A program made the position numbers and the translations under genes. A model generated the notes under the pieces. That model saw only the letters and a program-made list of their open reading frames with translations. It did no database searches and was not told the DNA's origin. A stretch of DNA of 64,000 nucleotides. It comes from Enterococcus malodoratus ATCC 43197. GTDB taxonomy: Bacteria; Bacillota; Bacilli; Lactobacillales; Enterococcaceae. The stretch lies in contig NZ_KE136482.1 of NCBI RefSeq assembly GCF_000407185.1, forward strand, positions 558,001 through 622,000. Reading direction: 5' to 3'. Positions within the stretch are counted from its first letter, which is position 1; each line of letters begins with the position of its first letter. Below, in pieces: positions 17,134 through 25,693 of this stretch.

Positions 17134-18591
17134 TTAGTCTTTCTTCGGTATTCGAATCGTAAAGGTCGTTCCTTCATTTTTTTGACTGGCTACGTCAATT
17201 GTTCCGCCATGAAGCCGCACGAGCTCTTTCACGATCGATAATCCGAGTCCCGACTCGCCTATCTTTGTATTTTTTCTAGATGGGTCCACCTTGTAATAAC
17301 GATCCCAAATATTTTTTTGTTCCTCTTCCGTCATTCCGATACCATTATCCTCCACCGTCACAACAATATCCTGATCTGCTTCTTGTAGATTAATTTTTAC
17401 CGTTCCGTCCTCGGTAAATTGAATCGCATTCTGAATCACATTCACCATGATCTGAATGAAGCGGTCATGATCCGCGTACACTTCTATTGGTTTTTCGTTT
17501 AGCAAAAGCAATTGATCGTTCATCAAAGCAGCCTTCTCTTTTAACTGAGCAAGAATATTTTTGATCACTTCCGTTGCATTGAATGGTGTTTTCGTTAACG
17601 TGATCTGCTGACTTCGAATATTTTCATAATCTAGATTCTGCTTCACTAAGCGAATCAATCGGTCCGTTTCATTTTGCATCAGCAAAATCGCCTTTTCTTT
17701 CTGTGCTTCCGGAATGGCATCGTATCTTAGCCCCTCTAGCAGCCCTTTGACCGTGGTCAGCGGCGTTCGCATCTCATGCGAGGTATTGGCCATGAACTGT
17801 TTACGTAATTCTTCCTGCCTGACGATTTCCTTTTCGTTATCCTGCAAAGCCACCGCCATTTTATTAAAATCATGGGCCAACTCATTAAACTCGTCTTTAC
17901 TGTTCTTCTCTTCTATCTCGATCTCATAATTTCCGTTAGCAATTTGGTTCACTGCTCGTTTTAGATCGTTGATTTTCTTGACTTGTCTGGCTGCTAGCCC
18001 AAAACTGATTGCTCCGCCAAACAGAGAGGAAATGATAAATCCCTTCAGCAGATTATCCGAAATTAATTTCTCACTGTATTCCAGATCGTGAGCCGATTTT
18101 GATGCTATCAAGATCCCATCAATGTTATTTGAAAAAACTACCTTAGAAAGGACATACGAGGTTTGATTCGACTTTCCGTTGAAGTCGCGTTTGATTGTTT
18201 TCATTACCGGAAGGCCTTGTTCTATTTGCTGTTTTTCTGAATCATCTAAAATAGAATCCGAAATAGTAGAAATATTGTCTGGATAGATCACCTTTTTCTG
18301 ATTATCGATCAACACAAAATTAATACTTTGATTCGCTAAAATCGTTTCCGCATAGTACAAGGAATTTACTAATCGTTCTTCCGGGCTCAAATAATTATAC
18401 GAGCTTTCAAATTCGTTTACTTCCGGTTTACTTAGAATATTACCGACAGACTGCAGGTACCCACGAATTTGATTATAATTTTGATTGACCAACGTACGTT
18501 TATTAATGTTGGTAAAAGAAACACCAATTAACACCATCGTCAAAATAATAAGTAACCAGAAAGCTAATAACTGCTGATATAAATATTTCAT
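17134..18591 (-). CDS. Orphan membrane sensor histidine kinase
   Basis: 485-residue sensor kinase: TM1 (about 7-27), an extracellular sensor region of about 150 residues, TM2 (about 183-203), HAMP (about 205-255), HisKA with the H-box ANTSHEMRTPL (H272), and a HATPase domain with the N-box NVIQNAIQF, G1 DNGIGM and G2 GLGLSIVK. The ATG at 18591 was preferred to the one at 18597 because AGAGG sits six bases before it. No response regulator gene is adjacent on either side, so it is an orphan kinase in this window. The sensed signal is unknown. Confidence 0.88.
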   Translation of the reverse strand: MKYLYQQLLAFWLLIILTMVLIGVSFTNINKRTLVNQNYNQIRGYLQSVGNILSKPEVNEFESSYNYLSPEERLVNSLYYAETILANQSINFVLIDNQKKVIYPDNISTISDSILDDSEKQQIEQGLPVMKTIKRDFNGKSNQTSYVLSKVVFSNNIDGILIASKSAHDLEYSEKLISDNLLKGFIISSLFGGAISFGLAARQVKKINDLKRAVNQIANGNYEIEIEEKNSKDEFNELAHDFNKMAVALQDNEKEIVRQEELRKQFMANTSHEMRTPLTTVKGLLEGLRYDAIPEAQKEKAILLMQNETDRLIRLVKQNLDYENIRSQQITLTKTPFNATEVIKNILAQLKEKAALMNDQLLLLNEKPIEVYADHDRFIQIMVNVIQNAIQFTEDGTVKINLQEADQDIVVTVEDNGIGMTEEEQKNIWDRYYKVDPSRKNTKIGESGLGLSIVKELVRLHGGTIDVASQKNEGTTFTIRIPKKD

Positions 18592-18819
18592 AACCATCCT
18601 CTTCTATTCAGTTTATTGATTACCCTTACAATAACTTATTATCAAATCAAAAAAGCGGAATTCATTGAAAAATCAAATAATTTTCTTATTTAATGTAAGA
18701 ACAATCAATCAGGCTGATATGATAAAATCAGCTTTTTTATCCACCTGCAAAATGCTACACTTAAAAGGATTGGAAACGCATATATCATTTTCGAACGAAA
18801 AAAACTGCGAGGTGCTGGT

Positions 18820-19716
18820 GTGACAATTGATGAATCCAACGTAGATTCCGCGTTGCTTTTAAAAAAATACGTGCGGGATAAGCGCGTGTTAGACGTATCT
18901 GAAATCCAAAAGCTTTTAGAAAATTCAGAGGTCCTCGCTAAAATTTTGGCGGAGCCTTATCGTACAGATACTTTTACAGGGCTGCGCAAACTAGAATTTT
19001 TATTAATCGAACTATCAGAAATCCCCTATTTCGAACGCATGGAGCAAGTCCAAACAATGTTAGAAACGCTGCACTGCTATACAAATTACGCTGAAGGTTT
19101 TTCATTAACGGGAAAACAATCCGGCGTTTTAGCCTGCCACAATGCGATTTGCACATTGATTTTCCTGCGCGCCGAGAAAAAAGAATGGGCGGAAAAAGGG
19201 ATTCAATGGATCATTTCTTATTTTCCATTCGATAAGAATATTGCTTCAAACTGGCATGGCAAGGATCTCTTTCATCGTTTTGGCGGATGTGTTGGGAATT
19301 CTCCCTGCTGTGATGGTTTAGTCAAATCGGTTAAAGCTCTTTCAGAGTATACCGCTAAATACGGCGATTATCCTGAATTGAAAATAAAATTGCAGCAAGG
19401 ATTAGACTATATTTTGGAGCATCGCGTTATTTTTCATCAAAACAGCGATGAGTATTTATATGATGATTTAATCACGCTTTTCTATCCTTACCCCTATCGT
19501 ACGAATATTATTGAAGCATTAGGCGTTATGAAGACAGAGGATTTCTTGGATCGTGCTGAATGCCAGGCAGCCTTAGACTATTTGAAAGAAAAGCAACAGG
19601 ATAATGGTTTTTGGCAATCTGAAAAGATTTTTATGAAGAGTTCCTGGATTCCTTTTGATCCAATCAAAAAGCCCGGCACATGGATTACTGCTGAAATTGA
19701 ATGGCTCTTAGAATAA
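18820..19716 (+). CDS. Squalene-cyclase/prenyltransferase-like alpha-alpha toroid protein, function unknown
   Basis: 298-residue soluble protein starting at GTG 18820 (AGGTG upstream). The C-terminal pattern PYPYRTNIIEALGVM...QAALDYLKEKQQDNGFWQ resembles the QW-like repeats of alpha-alpha toroid terpenoid cyclases. A cysteine-rich FGGCVGNSPCCDG segment lies near residue 155. The DxDD or DxDDTA acid motif of true cyclases was not seen, so catalysis of that type is doubtful. It stands alone between a divergent kinase gene and a convergent Pnu-type transporter gene. Confidence 0.6.
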   Translation: MTIDESNVDSALLLKKYVRDKRVLDVSEIQKLLENSEVLAKILAEPYRTDTFTGLRKLEFLLIELSEIPYFERMEQVQTMLETLHCYTNYAEGFSLTGKQSGVLACHNAICTLIFLRAEKKEWAEKGIQWIISYFPFDKNIASNWHGKDLFHRFGGCVGNSPCCDGLVKSVKALSEYTAKYGDYPELKIKLQQGLDYILEHRVIFHQNSDEYLYDDLITLFYPYPYRTNIIEALGVMKTEDFLDRAECQAALDYLKEKQQDNGFWQSEKIFMKSSWIPFDPIKKPGTWITAEIEWLLE

Positions 19717-19717
19717 T

Positions 19718-19763
19718 AAAAAATGACCTTGATGACTATCTCCATGTCATCAGGGTCATTTTG
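19718..19763. terminator. Bidirectional terminator
   Basis: Long stem AAAATGACCTTGATGAC (19720-19736) / GTCATCAGGGTCATTTT (19746-19762) with one mismatch, between the convergent toroid-protein and Pnu genes. Confidence 0.85.
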
Positions 19764-19769
19764 CCATTA

Positions 19770-20513
19770 TTAGTGACTCAAATGGTAATACTCTTCTTCC
19801 ATCTGCTGCATTCTTTCCCGTTCCTTCTTGTTATACCATGGGGAAACTGTGAATGCCAGAACATCATTGATCAGATACACTGAACTATTTACAAACATCG
19901 CCAAACTTGCGGCGCCGTGTCTGAATGAAATGTACCAAAGAACCATTTGTGCAAGTCCTGAAGCCAGCCACCAGAAATATTGATTATTGTAACGTAAGAA
20001 GCTAATAATTCCTGCACTCAAACTGATTGAAAAGGCAATTGCATCAACCCAAGGACGTGGATCATCCGTGAAGCGTTGGATCAAATAACCAGAAACGAAG
20101 TAGACGACAATGGTACTGATAATGGCAGTAAACCAAGTTTTTCCAGTAAATTTCCGAATTTTAGACGCCATATTGTGGTTCCATTCTTTGCTTAGCAGCA
20201 CCGGAATATCCAGCGTGATCATATAGGCGATCTGTTCACCGATACTTAAATAGTTTTTTGCTGAATAACCGACATAAATAAAGCAGATTGCAGAAATAAT
20301 CCCTAGCACACCATTCACTGACTTAGCAGCATTGATTGAAAGAATACATAATACACCCAAAGTTGTTCCGATGAATGTGATCACTGTCAACAGTGTGAAG
20401 GGTTGATTGACTAAAGTCATGATTTGGCACCCTAAGCTGAAGAAAAAGAGATAATAATTTTGTTGCGGCCACCCTTTTAATTGGTGAAGTAAAAATTTGA
20501 AATAATTTAACAT
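19770..20513 (-). CDS. Pnu-type nucleoside/vitamin transporter, possibly for deoxynucleosides (PnuN-like)
   Basis: 247-residue membrane protein with seven to eight helices, of the PnuC family of facilitators that rely on intracellular phosphorylation to trap substrate. The C-terminal QYFWWLASGLAQMVLWY and FVNSSVYLIND segments are characteristic of the family's binding site. The start at 20513 has AGAAGGAG. It lies 55 bases after a deoxynucleoside kinase gene on the same transcript. With the NrdR box upstream of that gene, this favours a deoxynucleoside substrate (the predicted PnuN group) over nicotinamide riboside. No NadR-type kinase is nearby. Confidence 0.82.
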   Translation of the reverse strand: MLNYFKFLLHQLKGWPQQNYYLFFFSLGCQIMTLVNQPFTLLTVITFIGTTLGVLCILSINAAKSVNGVLGIISAICFIYVGYSAKNYLSIGEQIAYMITLDIPVLLSKEWNHNMASKIRKFTGKTWFTAIISTIVVYFVSGYLIQRFTDDPRPWVDAIAFSISLSAGIISFLRYNNQYFWWLASGLAQMVLWYISFRHGAASLAMFVNSSVYLINDVLAFTVSPWYNKKERERMQQMEEEYYHLSH

Positions 20514-20568
20514 GATTGGCTCCTTCTAAAAAACGGTCGTTCTTTTTTTGCTTTGAAAAATGGAAATA

Positions 20569-21276
20569 CTAAAAAATACCTTTTTCAATATTCCCAGTTG
20601 AATAATAGCTGGAGTGTTTAGGCTCCTGAAGATTCAATTTGTTTGTCTCTTCCTTGATCTGTTTGATCACTGTCTCGGCTGCTTGCGGATCAGCCACAAA
20701 ATCGTAACGGTCTCCGTCAATCTGAATTTTCGGACAGATATCAAAATTGTCATACCATTGCTGGTAGCGTTCGTTGACCATTCGATAATAGTCGTACAGC
20801 TCAGGATTCGCGGCGATTTGTTCATAATCACGTCCGCGTTTTTCGATCCGATCCAGCATCACATCAAAAGAAACCTTGATATGAACTAGCAGATCCGGTC
20901 TTTTTTTCGGTGCGGTGTGCTCCAATTCCTTTAACATCGTATCCAGTAAATTGTCGTATTGCAGCACCTCATCTTGACTTACCCGACCAAGATCGGCATT
21001 TAAGTGAAACAGCAGACTGTCCTCATAAATTGAACGGTCCAGCACATTATCTGCTTGTTTTAAGGCATCCTTCATCGCCAAAAAACGTTTATTTAAAAAG
21101 AATATTTGTAATAGAAATGTGTATTTTTCTGGATTCGAGTAAAACAATGGCAGTACTTCGTTATCATCCACGTTCTCATAAAATGGTTTTGAGTTCATTT
21201 CCTGCGACAACATATCTGTCAAACTGCTTTTACCCGCACCGATCGTGCCAGCTATTAATAGCATCGTTTCATCCAT
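20569..21276 (-). CDS. Deoxynucleoside kinase (dAK/dGK type)
   Basis: 235-residue kinase of the deoxynucleoside kinase family, phosphorylating imported deoxyadenosine, deoxyguanosine or deoxycytidine. The P-loop is GTIGAGKSSL (8-17); the substrate-binding ENVDDNEVLP, the DRS motif in VLDRSIYEDSLLF and the LID arginines in RIEKRGRDYE are all visible. The first ATG (21276) abuts AGAAGGG; the Met five codons in (MLLIAG) is an alternative start with better spacing. It is first gene of the kinase-Pnu operon, with a consensus NrdR box 110 bases upstream. Confidence 0.88.
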   Translation of the reverse strand: MDETMLLIAGTIGAGKSSLTDMLSQEMNSKPFYENVDDNEVLPLFYSNPEKYTFLLQIFFLNKRFLAMKDALKQADNVLDRSIYEDSLLFHLNADLGRVSQDEVLQYDNLLDTMLKELEHTAPKKRPDLLVHIKVSFDVMLDRIEKRGRDYEQIAANPELYDYYRMVNERYQQWYDNFDICPKIQIDGDRYDFVADPQAAETVIKQIKEETNKLNLQEPKHSSYYSTGNIEKGIF

Positions 21277-21385
21277 CCCTTCTCAATAACTAATTATTTC
21301 TTTTAAATCCTTGATAATAGTACTCCTAAATTTTTTTGAAGTAAAGTCTAGATTTTGTGTGTTTTTAGTGATATGTAAATAAACA

Positions 21386-21401
21386 ACACAATATATAGTG
21401 T
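21386..21401. promoter_or_regulatory. NrdR box upstream of the deoxynucleoside kinase operon
   Basis: ACACAATATATAGTGT matches the published NrdR consensus (ACAC-W-ATATAT-W-GTGT) at all 16 positions; it extends to CAACAC / GTGTTG arms. A minus-strand TATATT inside the box, 17 bases after TTATTC, could be the -10. A second NrdR box is expected about 31 bases away; only a half-match (TAGTGA, 21366-21371) is seen there. NrdR represses ribonucleotide reductase genes when dATP is high. Confidence 0.8.
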
Positions 21402-21449
21402 TGCTGAGAAACGAATAATGAAGGTGCTTTCTTGCCTTTTTGTACATAT

Positions 21450-21482
21450 AAAAAAACCTCAATGCTCAAGCAAAGAGGTTTT
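21450..21482 (-). terminator. Terminator of the deglycase PTS operon
   Basis: On the minus strand AAAACCTC and GAGGTTTT enclose an inner hairpin (GCTTGAGC) and are followed by TTTTA, six bases after the last SIS gene. Confidence 0.8.
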
Positions 21483-21488
21483 CCGTGA

Positions 21489-22493
21489 TTAATAATCAAA
21501 CTGACGATAGTAACGACGAATGTCCAAAGGATGACAATTCAGTTTTTCAACATGAGCATCGATTCGTTGAGTCACACAATGCATTAATAAGTGCGGCAAG
21601 ACTCTGCCGCGATTTTTTTCACTGATGCCTTCGATCGGATAATCCTTTGAGTCAATCAATGTATAGTTTCCACAGATACGCGGCAACAAATTTTTCACTC
21701 GTTCCGCCAATGGACGCTGCTCATCTTCGCCCAAGAATAGCGTTACTGCTGTTGTTTCATCAACAATTTCCAATGTACCATGCAAGAATTCTGCTGCATG
21801 GATTGATTTCGAACGCAGCCAGCTTTGCTCTTCCCAGTAGCACATTGCATAAGAGTATACGGCTCCCCATTGATTTCCGGCACCAATAAAGTAATGCATC
21901 GCGTCATGGCGATGTTTTTCAGCAAACTCACGACCAAAGTCATCCGCTTGTTTTTCTGCTTCAACAAGCCCTTTCGCTAGAGATTGTTCCAACTCACCAT
22001 AGTATTCTGCATAATCAGGAAAGTCGCCATTGTTCTTCAGCAGACGATCCGCCGCCATAAAGAATTTAATCTGCTCTGTTCCCGGTGCAGGATAGATGAT
22101 GACATGATCGCAGCTTTCAGCTAAGCTTGTTCCCGCTGTGTCAACAAAACCAAGTAACGTTGCCCCCACCTTTTTGATTTCATTGACTGCTTTTACCACT
22201 TCTTCGGTTGTTCCTGTCACAGAGGAAAGAATCACCAACGAATCTTTGGTCAGTCTTCGGTTGCCTGTCGTATAGTATTCCGCCGCATGCTGCACATAGA
22301 CAGGTAAATCACTGCGTCCATTGACATAGGTTACCGCCTGCATAGCCGAAGCATAAGTTCCGCCAATCCCTAAGTAAAAAATATTGTCGTAGCCTTTTTC
22401 CCAAACCTCATCAATGATTTTTTCTACCTGCGGACGTAATTCCAACGCGCCTTGAATATCCTCAATCTGTTGCTGCTCATCAAATTTCAACAT
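21489..22493 (-). CDS. SIS-domain deglycase, FrlB-like (fructoselysine-6-phosphate deglycase type)
   Basis: 334-residue protein with two SIS domains (about 40-165 and 190-310). It is like FrlB, which splits fructoselysine 6-phosphate into glucose 6-phosphate and lysine. The first SIS domain shows YLGIGGTYASAMQ and the Ser/Thr-rich SSVTGTTEEV phosphate loop. The C-terminal AAEFLHGTLEIVD, FLGEDEQRPLAERV and RRYY ending match FrlB landmarks (EFRHGPLEIVE, ERRYY). It is the last gene of the PTS operon, 19 bases after a second SIS gene. In E. faecium and Salmonella such pairs cover fructoselysine- and glucoselysine-6-phosphate; which of the two this gene handles is inferred from resemblance. Confidence 0.8.
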   Translation of the reverse strand: MLKFDEQQQIEDIQGALELRPQVEKIIDEVWEKGYDNIFYLGIGGTYASAMQAVTYVNGRSDLPVYVQHAAEYYTTGNRRLTKDSLVILSSVTGTTEEVVKAVNEIKKVGATLLGFVDTAGTSLAESCDHVIIYPAPGTEQIKFFMAADRLLKNNGDFPDYAEYYGELEQSLAKGLVEAEKQADDFGREFAEKHRHDAMHYFIGAGNQWGAVYSYAMCYWEEQSWLRSKSIHAAEFLHGTLEIVDETTAVTLFLGEDEQRPLAERVKNLLPRICGNYTLIDSKDYPIEGISEKNRGRVLPHLLMHCVTQRIDAHVEKLNCHPLDIRRYYRQFDY

Positions 22494-22512
22494 GTCATAA
22501 ACTCCTCAACTT

Positions 22513-23568
22513 TTATATTTTACTTTTTAATACAGAATCAAAATCATCAAAAATTCGTTTACTCAAATCAATTCCTTTTACCGTTGCGGTACGATAGGCG
22601 ATCAATTGGAAAGGAATGATCAGTAATAATGGAGAGAACATCTCCGAAATAGTGACATCTAAGCCTAAAACAGCGGCATCCGAACTTTTTTCCGTCGTGA
22701 CTTTTAAGATTTTTCCGACATAACTGTCCATGTAATCTGCTAATGCTTGCGATCGACTTTGGTTTACGCTAGGCGTTTCGATGAAGAATAATGTATGCTC
22801 CCAATCAGCTTCCAGATAAGGCCCGTGCATATACGCTTCTAATTCAAAGCCTTGACTTGGGCGGCGAACTGTTTCAGTGAACTTTGTTTCAAATTCCTTC
22901 GCCACACCCCAGTTTGGTCCGTAGCCCAACGCCACAAAACGACCGCCAAGTTTCAGCAGATTTTCGTGATGCTCAAAAAAAGCATTGGACTTATCGATCA
23001 CACTTTGAATGTTGCTGATTATTTCCAGTAACTCTTGCTTCAACTCTGCCAATCGCTGCTCATCGATCTGATTTTTCGAAACGCCGACTTTGATCGCCAA
23101 CAGGATCAATTGCATAACTGTCGCTGAAAATCCTTTCGTAACAAATCCGACTGTTTCAATGCCCATATTCAAATCGATTACCTTATTGACCACCTGAGCA
23201 ATCGGACTCGTTAAATCACTGGTTAAAACGATCCGTTGAATCTCACTTTTATGCGGATTCTGCATAGCATCGATCGTAGACGCACTTTTTCCGCTTTGTG
23301 AGACACCGATAATCGTATCCGTTCCTTTGATCAATCGACCATAATGATTGAAATTATAGGGCTCCTCGATCGTGATGCTGACATCAGCGAGTTTTTCGAA
23401 AGCAATTTTAGCCGATAAACAGGCATTAAAGGAGGAGCCAGTCGCCAAGACCGTTACGGTGCCCATCTTGGCTAAACTTGGATCACTAGAAAAATCATAC
23501 ATCTGCAAAATGTTCGTCAATGTCTCCTGCTCTTGATTGATATAATCAAACATCGTCATCGTTGTCAT
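22513..23568 (-). CDS. SIS-domain deglycase, second of the pair (glucoselysine-6-phosphate type suspected)
   Basis: 351-residue double-SIS protein related to the isomerase half of GlmS. The sugar-phosphate loops read ATGSSFNACLSAK (about 41-53) and VSQSGKSASTID (about 89-100). A catalytic-type Glu lies in FELEAYMHGPYLE, where GlmS-type proteins have the E-x(n)-K-HGP segment. It lacks the glutaminase domain of GlmS, so it is not an aminotransferase but a deglycase or deaminase. The order after the PTS genes matches the gfrABCD-EF arrangement. The start at 23568 has GGAGG six bases before it. Substrate assignment is an inference. Confidence 0.75.
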   Translation of the reverse strand: MTTMTMFDYINQEQETLTNILQMYDFSSDPSLAKMGTVTVLATGSSFNACLSAKIAFEKLADVSITIEEPYNFNHYGRLIKGTDTIIGVSQSGKSASTIDAMQNPHKSEIQRIVLTSDLTSPIAQVVNKVIDLNMGIETVGFVTKGFSATVMQLILLAIKVGVSKNQIDEQRLAELKQELLEIISNIQSVIDKSNAFFEHHENLLKLGGRFVALGYGPNWGVAKEFETKFTETVRRPSQGFELEAYMHGPYLEADWEHTLFFIETPSVNQSRSQALADYMDSYVGKILKVTTEKSSDAAVLGLDVTISEMFSPLLLIIPFQLIAYRTATVKGIDLSKRIFDDFDSVLKSKI

Positions 23569-23583
23569 ACTAATCCTCCATTC

Positions 23584-24411
23584 TTAAAAGAGACCGATCC
23601 ATGAACCTAGGATGCCGAAAATAGCTAATCCTAGTAAAATAGTCAGTGCCTTCACTTCTTTTTTTAATAGATAAAAGACAGCGCCAAAAGCTCCAAGGGA
23701 TAGGATTCTTGGTACGATATCATCAAAAATACTTTGAACCGTCACTGCGTTTTCACCTGTACCGATCTTCAATGGAATATTAATATCGATCATGGATGCG
23801 GTCATCCCGCCCACGACCATCAACCCGATGATTGAGGCGCCAAGTGTCAAACTGCCCATCATGCCATTTTCCTGGATTTTCTTTAAAAAGCCTGTTCCAA
23901 GCTTATAACCCCAAGATGTAGCGAAATAACGGAACAATAAATGGGGGATATTAAAGATCAAGACAAATAAAATCGGGCCTAAAATATTTCCCTGCACTGC
24001 CAGCGACGTTCCCACACCAGTAGCGATCAAACGCAGTGTGCCCCAAAAGAATGAGTCGCCGATCCCAGCCAATGGTCCCATCAGCGAGGTCTTGATATTA
24101 TCAATTGTGGAAACATCAAAATTGGCATCATTGGCGTTCTCTTCCTCCATCGCCGCATTGATCCCTAAGATCAACGTCACGATATGCGGTGTCGTGTTAA
24201 AGAATTCCAAATGACGCTTCAAAGCAGAGGACATACTTTCTTTGGTTCTATATAATTTTTTCAGGATTGGAATCATTGCGTAGCAGTAGGCGAGATTCAT
24301 TTGACGTTCATAATTCCATGAGAATTCCATTTGGAATGACCGCCAAAATACCTTACTCAAATCCTTCTTCGTGATCTTCAATTCCTTATTTTCATTAGAA
24401 GTCATCATCAT
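23584..24411 (-). CDS. PTS mannose-family IID component
   Basis: 275-residue IID subunit of a mannose-class PTS permease, which forms the membrane channel with IIC. The N-terminal LSKVFWRSFQMEFSWNYERQ, the middle LMGPLAGIGDSFFWGTLR and the C-terminal helices are typical. The start is the ATG at 24411, six bases after GGGAGG; the preceding in-frame codon is TTG. It overlaps the IIC gene by 17 bases, which implies translational coupling. With IIA, IIB, IIC and two SIS deglycases it most resembles the GfrD protein of glucoselysine/fructoselysine uptake. Confidence 0.92.
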   Translation of the reverse strand: MMMTSNENKELKITKKDLSKVFWRSFQMEFSWNYERQMNLAYCYAMIPILKKLYRTKESMSSALKRHLEFFNTTPHIVTLILGINAAMEEENANDANFDVSTIDNIKTSLMGPLAGIGDSFFWGTLRLIATGVGTSLAVQGNILGPILFVLIFNIPHLLFRYFATSWGYKLGTGFLKKIQENGMMGSLTLGASIIGLMVVGGMTASMIDINIPLKIGTGENAVTVQSIFDDIVPRILSLGAFGAVFYLLKKEVKALTILLGLAIFGILGSWIGLF

Positions 24412-25183
24412 CAACTACCTCCCCTGTTGACGTTTGTGCACTATTATTCTGTCCACCACGTACATTCATAATATTCACGACAACAACCGCTACGATCGCA
24501 CCAAAAATAGCGATTCCAGTAACCGGAATTTCTAAGTAAGCCGCCAAAGCGAAGCCTAAGAAGAAATACGGCGCGACTTGTTTGTTGATCAATAAACGTG
24601 CCAGCATCGCGAACCCGAGTGCCGGGATCAATCCCGTAGCTACCGATAAACCGTGTTGAATAAACGCTGGAATCATATCTAATAAATTCCCGACCGTTTT
24701 GCTTCCAACCATGAATGAGATCATAACCACTAAACCAAGCATCAACGATAGTCCAAAGCCGGCTGTCAAATGCATCCGTTCGACACCTTTATAATCGCCA
24801 TTTTCCGCATATTTATCGGCTTTTTGGTTCATGACAGGAATCATGATTCCTAAGTAAATATTTTTCAAAATCAATGTTAGTGTCGCGATCGGCAGTCCAA
24901 GTAACAAAGCAGTCTCCGTACCCGCACCAGCCGTAATCGCGAAAGCTGTTCCTAAAACGCCGCCAGTAACGACATCGGGCGGAATCGCTGCGCCTACAGA
25001 AAACGAACCAATAAATGCTAATTCCAATGTCGCACCCATGATAATTCCAGCCTTCATATCTCCCAGTACGATCCCGGTAAATAATCCGGTAACGATTGGG
25101 CGAGATAAAAGCGAGGTTCCTAACGCGTACTCAGATTGAGCGATAAAGGCAACTAACCCAAGTAAAATTGCTTGAAAGAGCAT
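24395..25183 (-). CDS. PTS mannose-family IIC component
   Basis: 262-residue IIC subunit with about eight hydrophobic segments. FIAQSEYALGTSLLSRPIV at the N-terminus and the Gly-rich GASFSVGAAIPPDVVTGG-type stretch (here GSFSVGAAIPPDVVTGG) are family landmarks and contribute the sugar-binding site. The C-terminus ends in an acidic VVDDDDF tail that overlaps the IID start. The ribosome site is weak (AAAGG). The gene sits 19 bases after IIB in the operon. Confidence 0.92.
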   Translation of the reverse strand: MLFQAILLGLVAFIAQSEYALGTSLLSRPIVTGLFTGIVLGDMKAGIIMGATLELAFIGSFSVGAAIPPDVVTGGVLGTAFAITAGAGTETALLLGLPIATLTLILKNIYLGIMIPVMNQKADKYAENGDYKGVERMHLTAGFGLSLMLGLVVMISFMVGSKTVGNLLDMIPAFIQHGLSVATGLIPALGFAMLARLLINKQVAPYFFLGFALAAYLEIPVTGIAIFGAIVAVVVVNIMNVRGGQNNSAQTSTGEVVDDDDF

Positions 25184-25202
25184 ATTTCTTCAACCTTTCT
25201 TT

Positions 25203-25673
25203 TTAAAGAACTTCAGTGACAGCGACTTTTTTATCTGTCGGGACTTGGCGAATTTCAACCTCGATCCCGTGATCAACCATTTCCTTCAATAAGACTTCCT
25301 CTTCCGGCAAGACATTCACCGCTTTTCCAATACTGCGCGTCCCTTCTTTGGCTTTGATCCCGCCTAAATTGATTTTTTGGATCTCCGGATGGGAGTCAGC
25401 TAATTTTTTCGCATCAGCGATAGACTCCACTACGATAAATAATTTGTACTTGTCGGTTACTCCGCTTTGTAATGCCGCAATCGAATCTTCGATGTTTTTG
25501 ATAACCAATTTTACGCCCTGGGGTTTAGCCAGCTTGATGGTCGTCTTTCGAATCTCATTTACTGGAACATCATCGTTAGCGATCAGAATACAATCCGCTC
25601 CCAAACCTTGAGTCCAAGAAAAGGCTACTTGTCCATGCAGCAAACGATGGTCTACTCTTGTTAATAAAATCAT
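25203..25673 (-). CDS. PTS mannose-family IIB component
   Basis: 156-residue cytoplasmic IIB domain. The phosphorylated histidine is in the N-terminal RVDHRLLHGQVAFSW segment (the HGQV His, about residue 14). It carries phosphate from IIA-His to the sugar. The start at 25673 has AGGAGG seven bases upstream. It is transcribed with the adjacent IIA, IIC and IID genes. Confidence 0.92.
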   Translation of the reverse strand: MILLTRVDHRLLHGQVAFSWTQGLGADCILIANDDVPVNEIRKTTIKLAKPQGVKLVIKNIEDSIAALQSGVTDKYKLFIVVESIADAKKLADSHPEIQKINLGGIKAKEGTRSIGKAVNVLPEEEVLLKEMVDHGIEVEIRQVPTDKKVAVTEVL

Positions 25674-25693
25674 TTTTCTTCCTCCTATGCTTT

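Noticed and set aside
22513-23568. GlmS-type glucosamine-6-phosphate synthase
   Set aside because: There is no N-terminal glutaminase domain with catalytic Cys; only the double SIS part is present.
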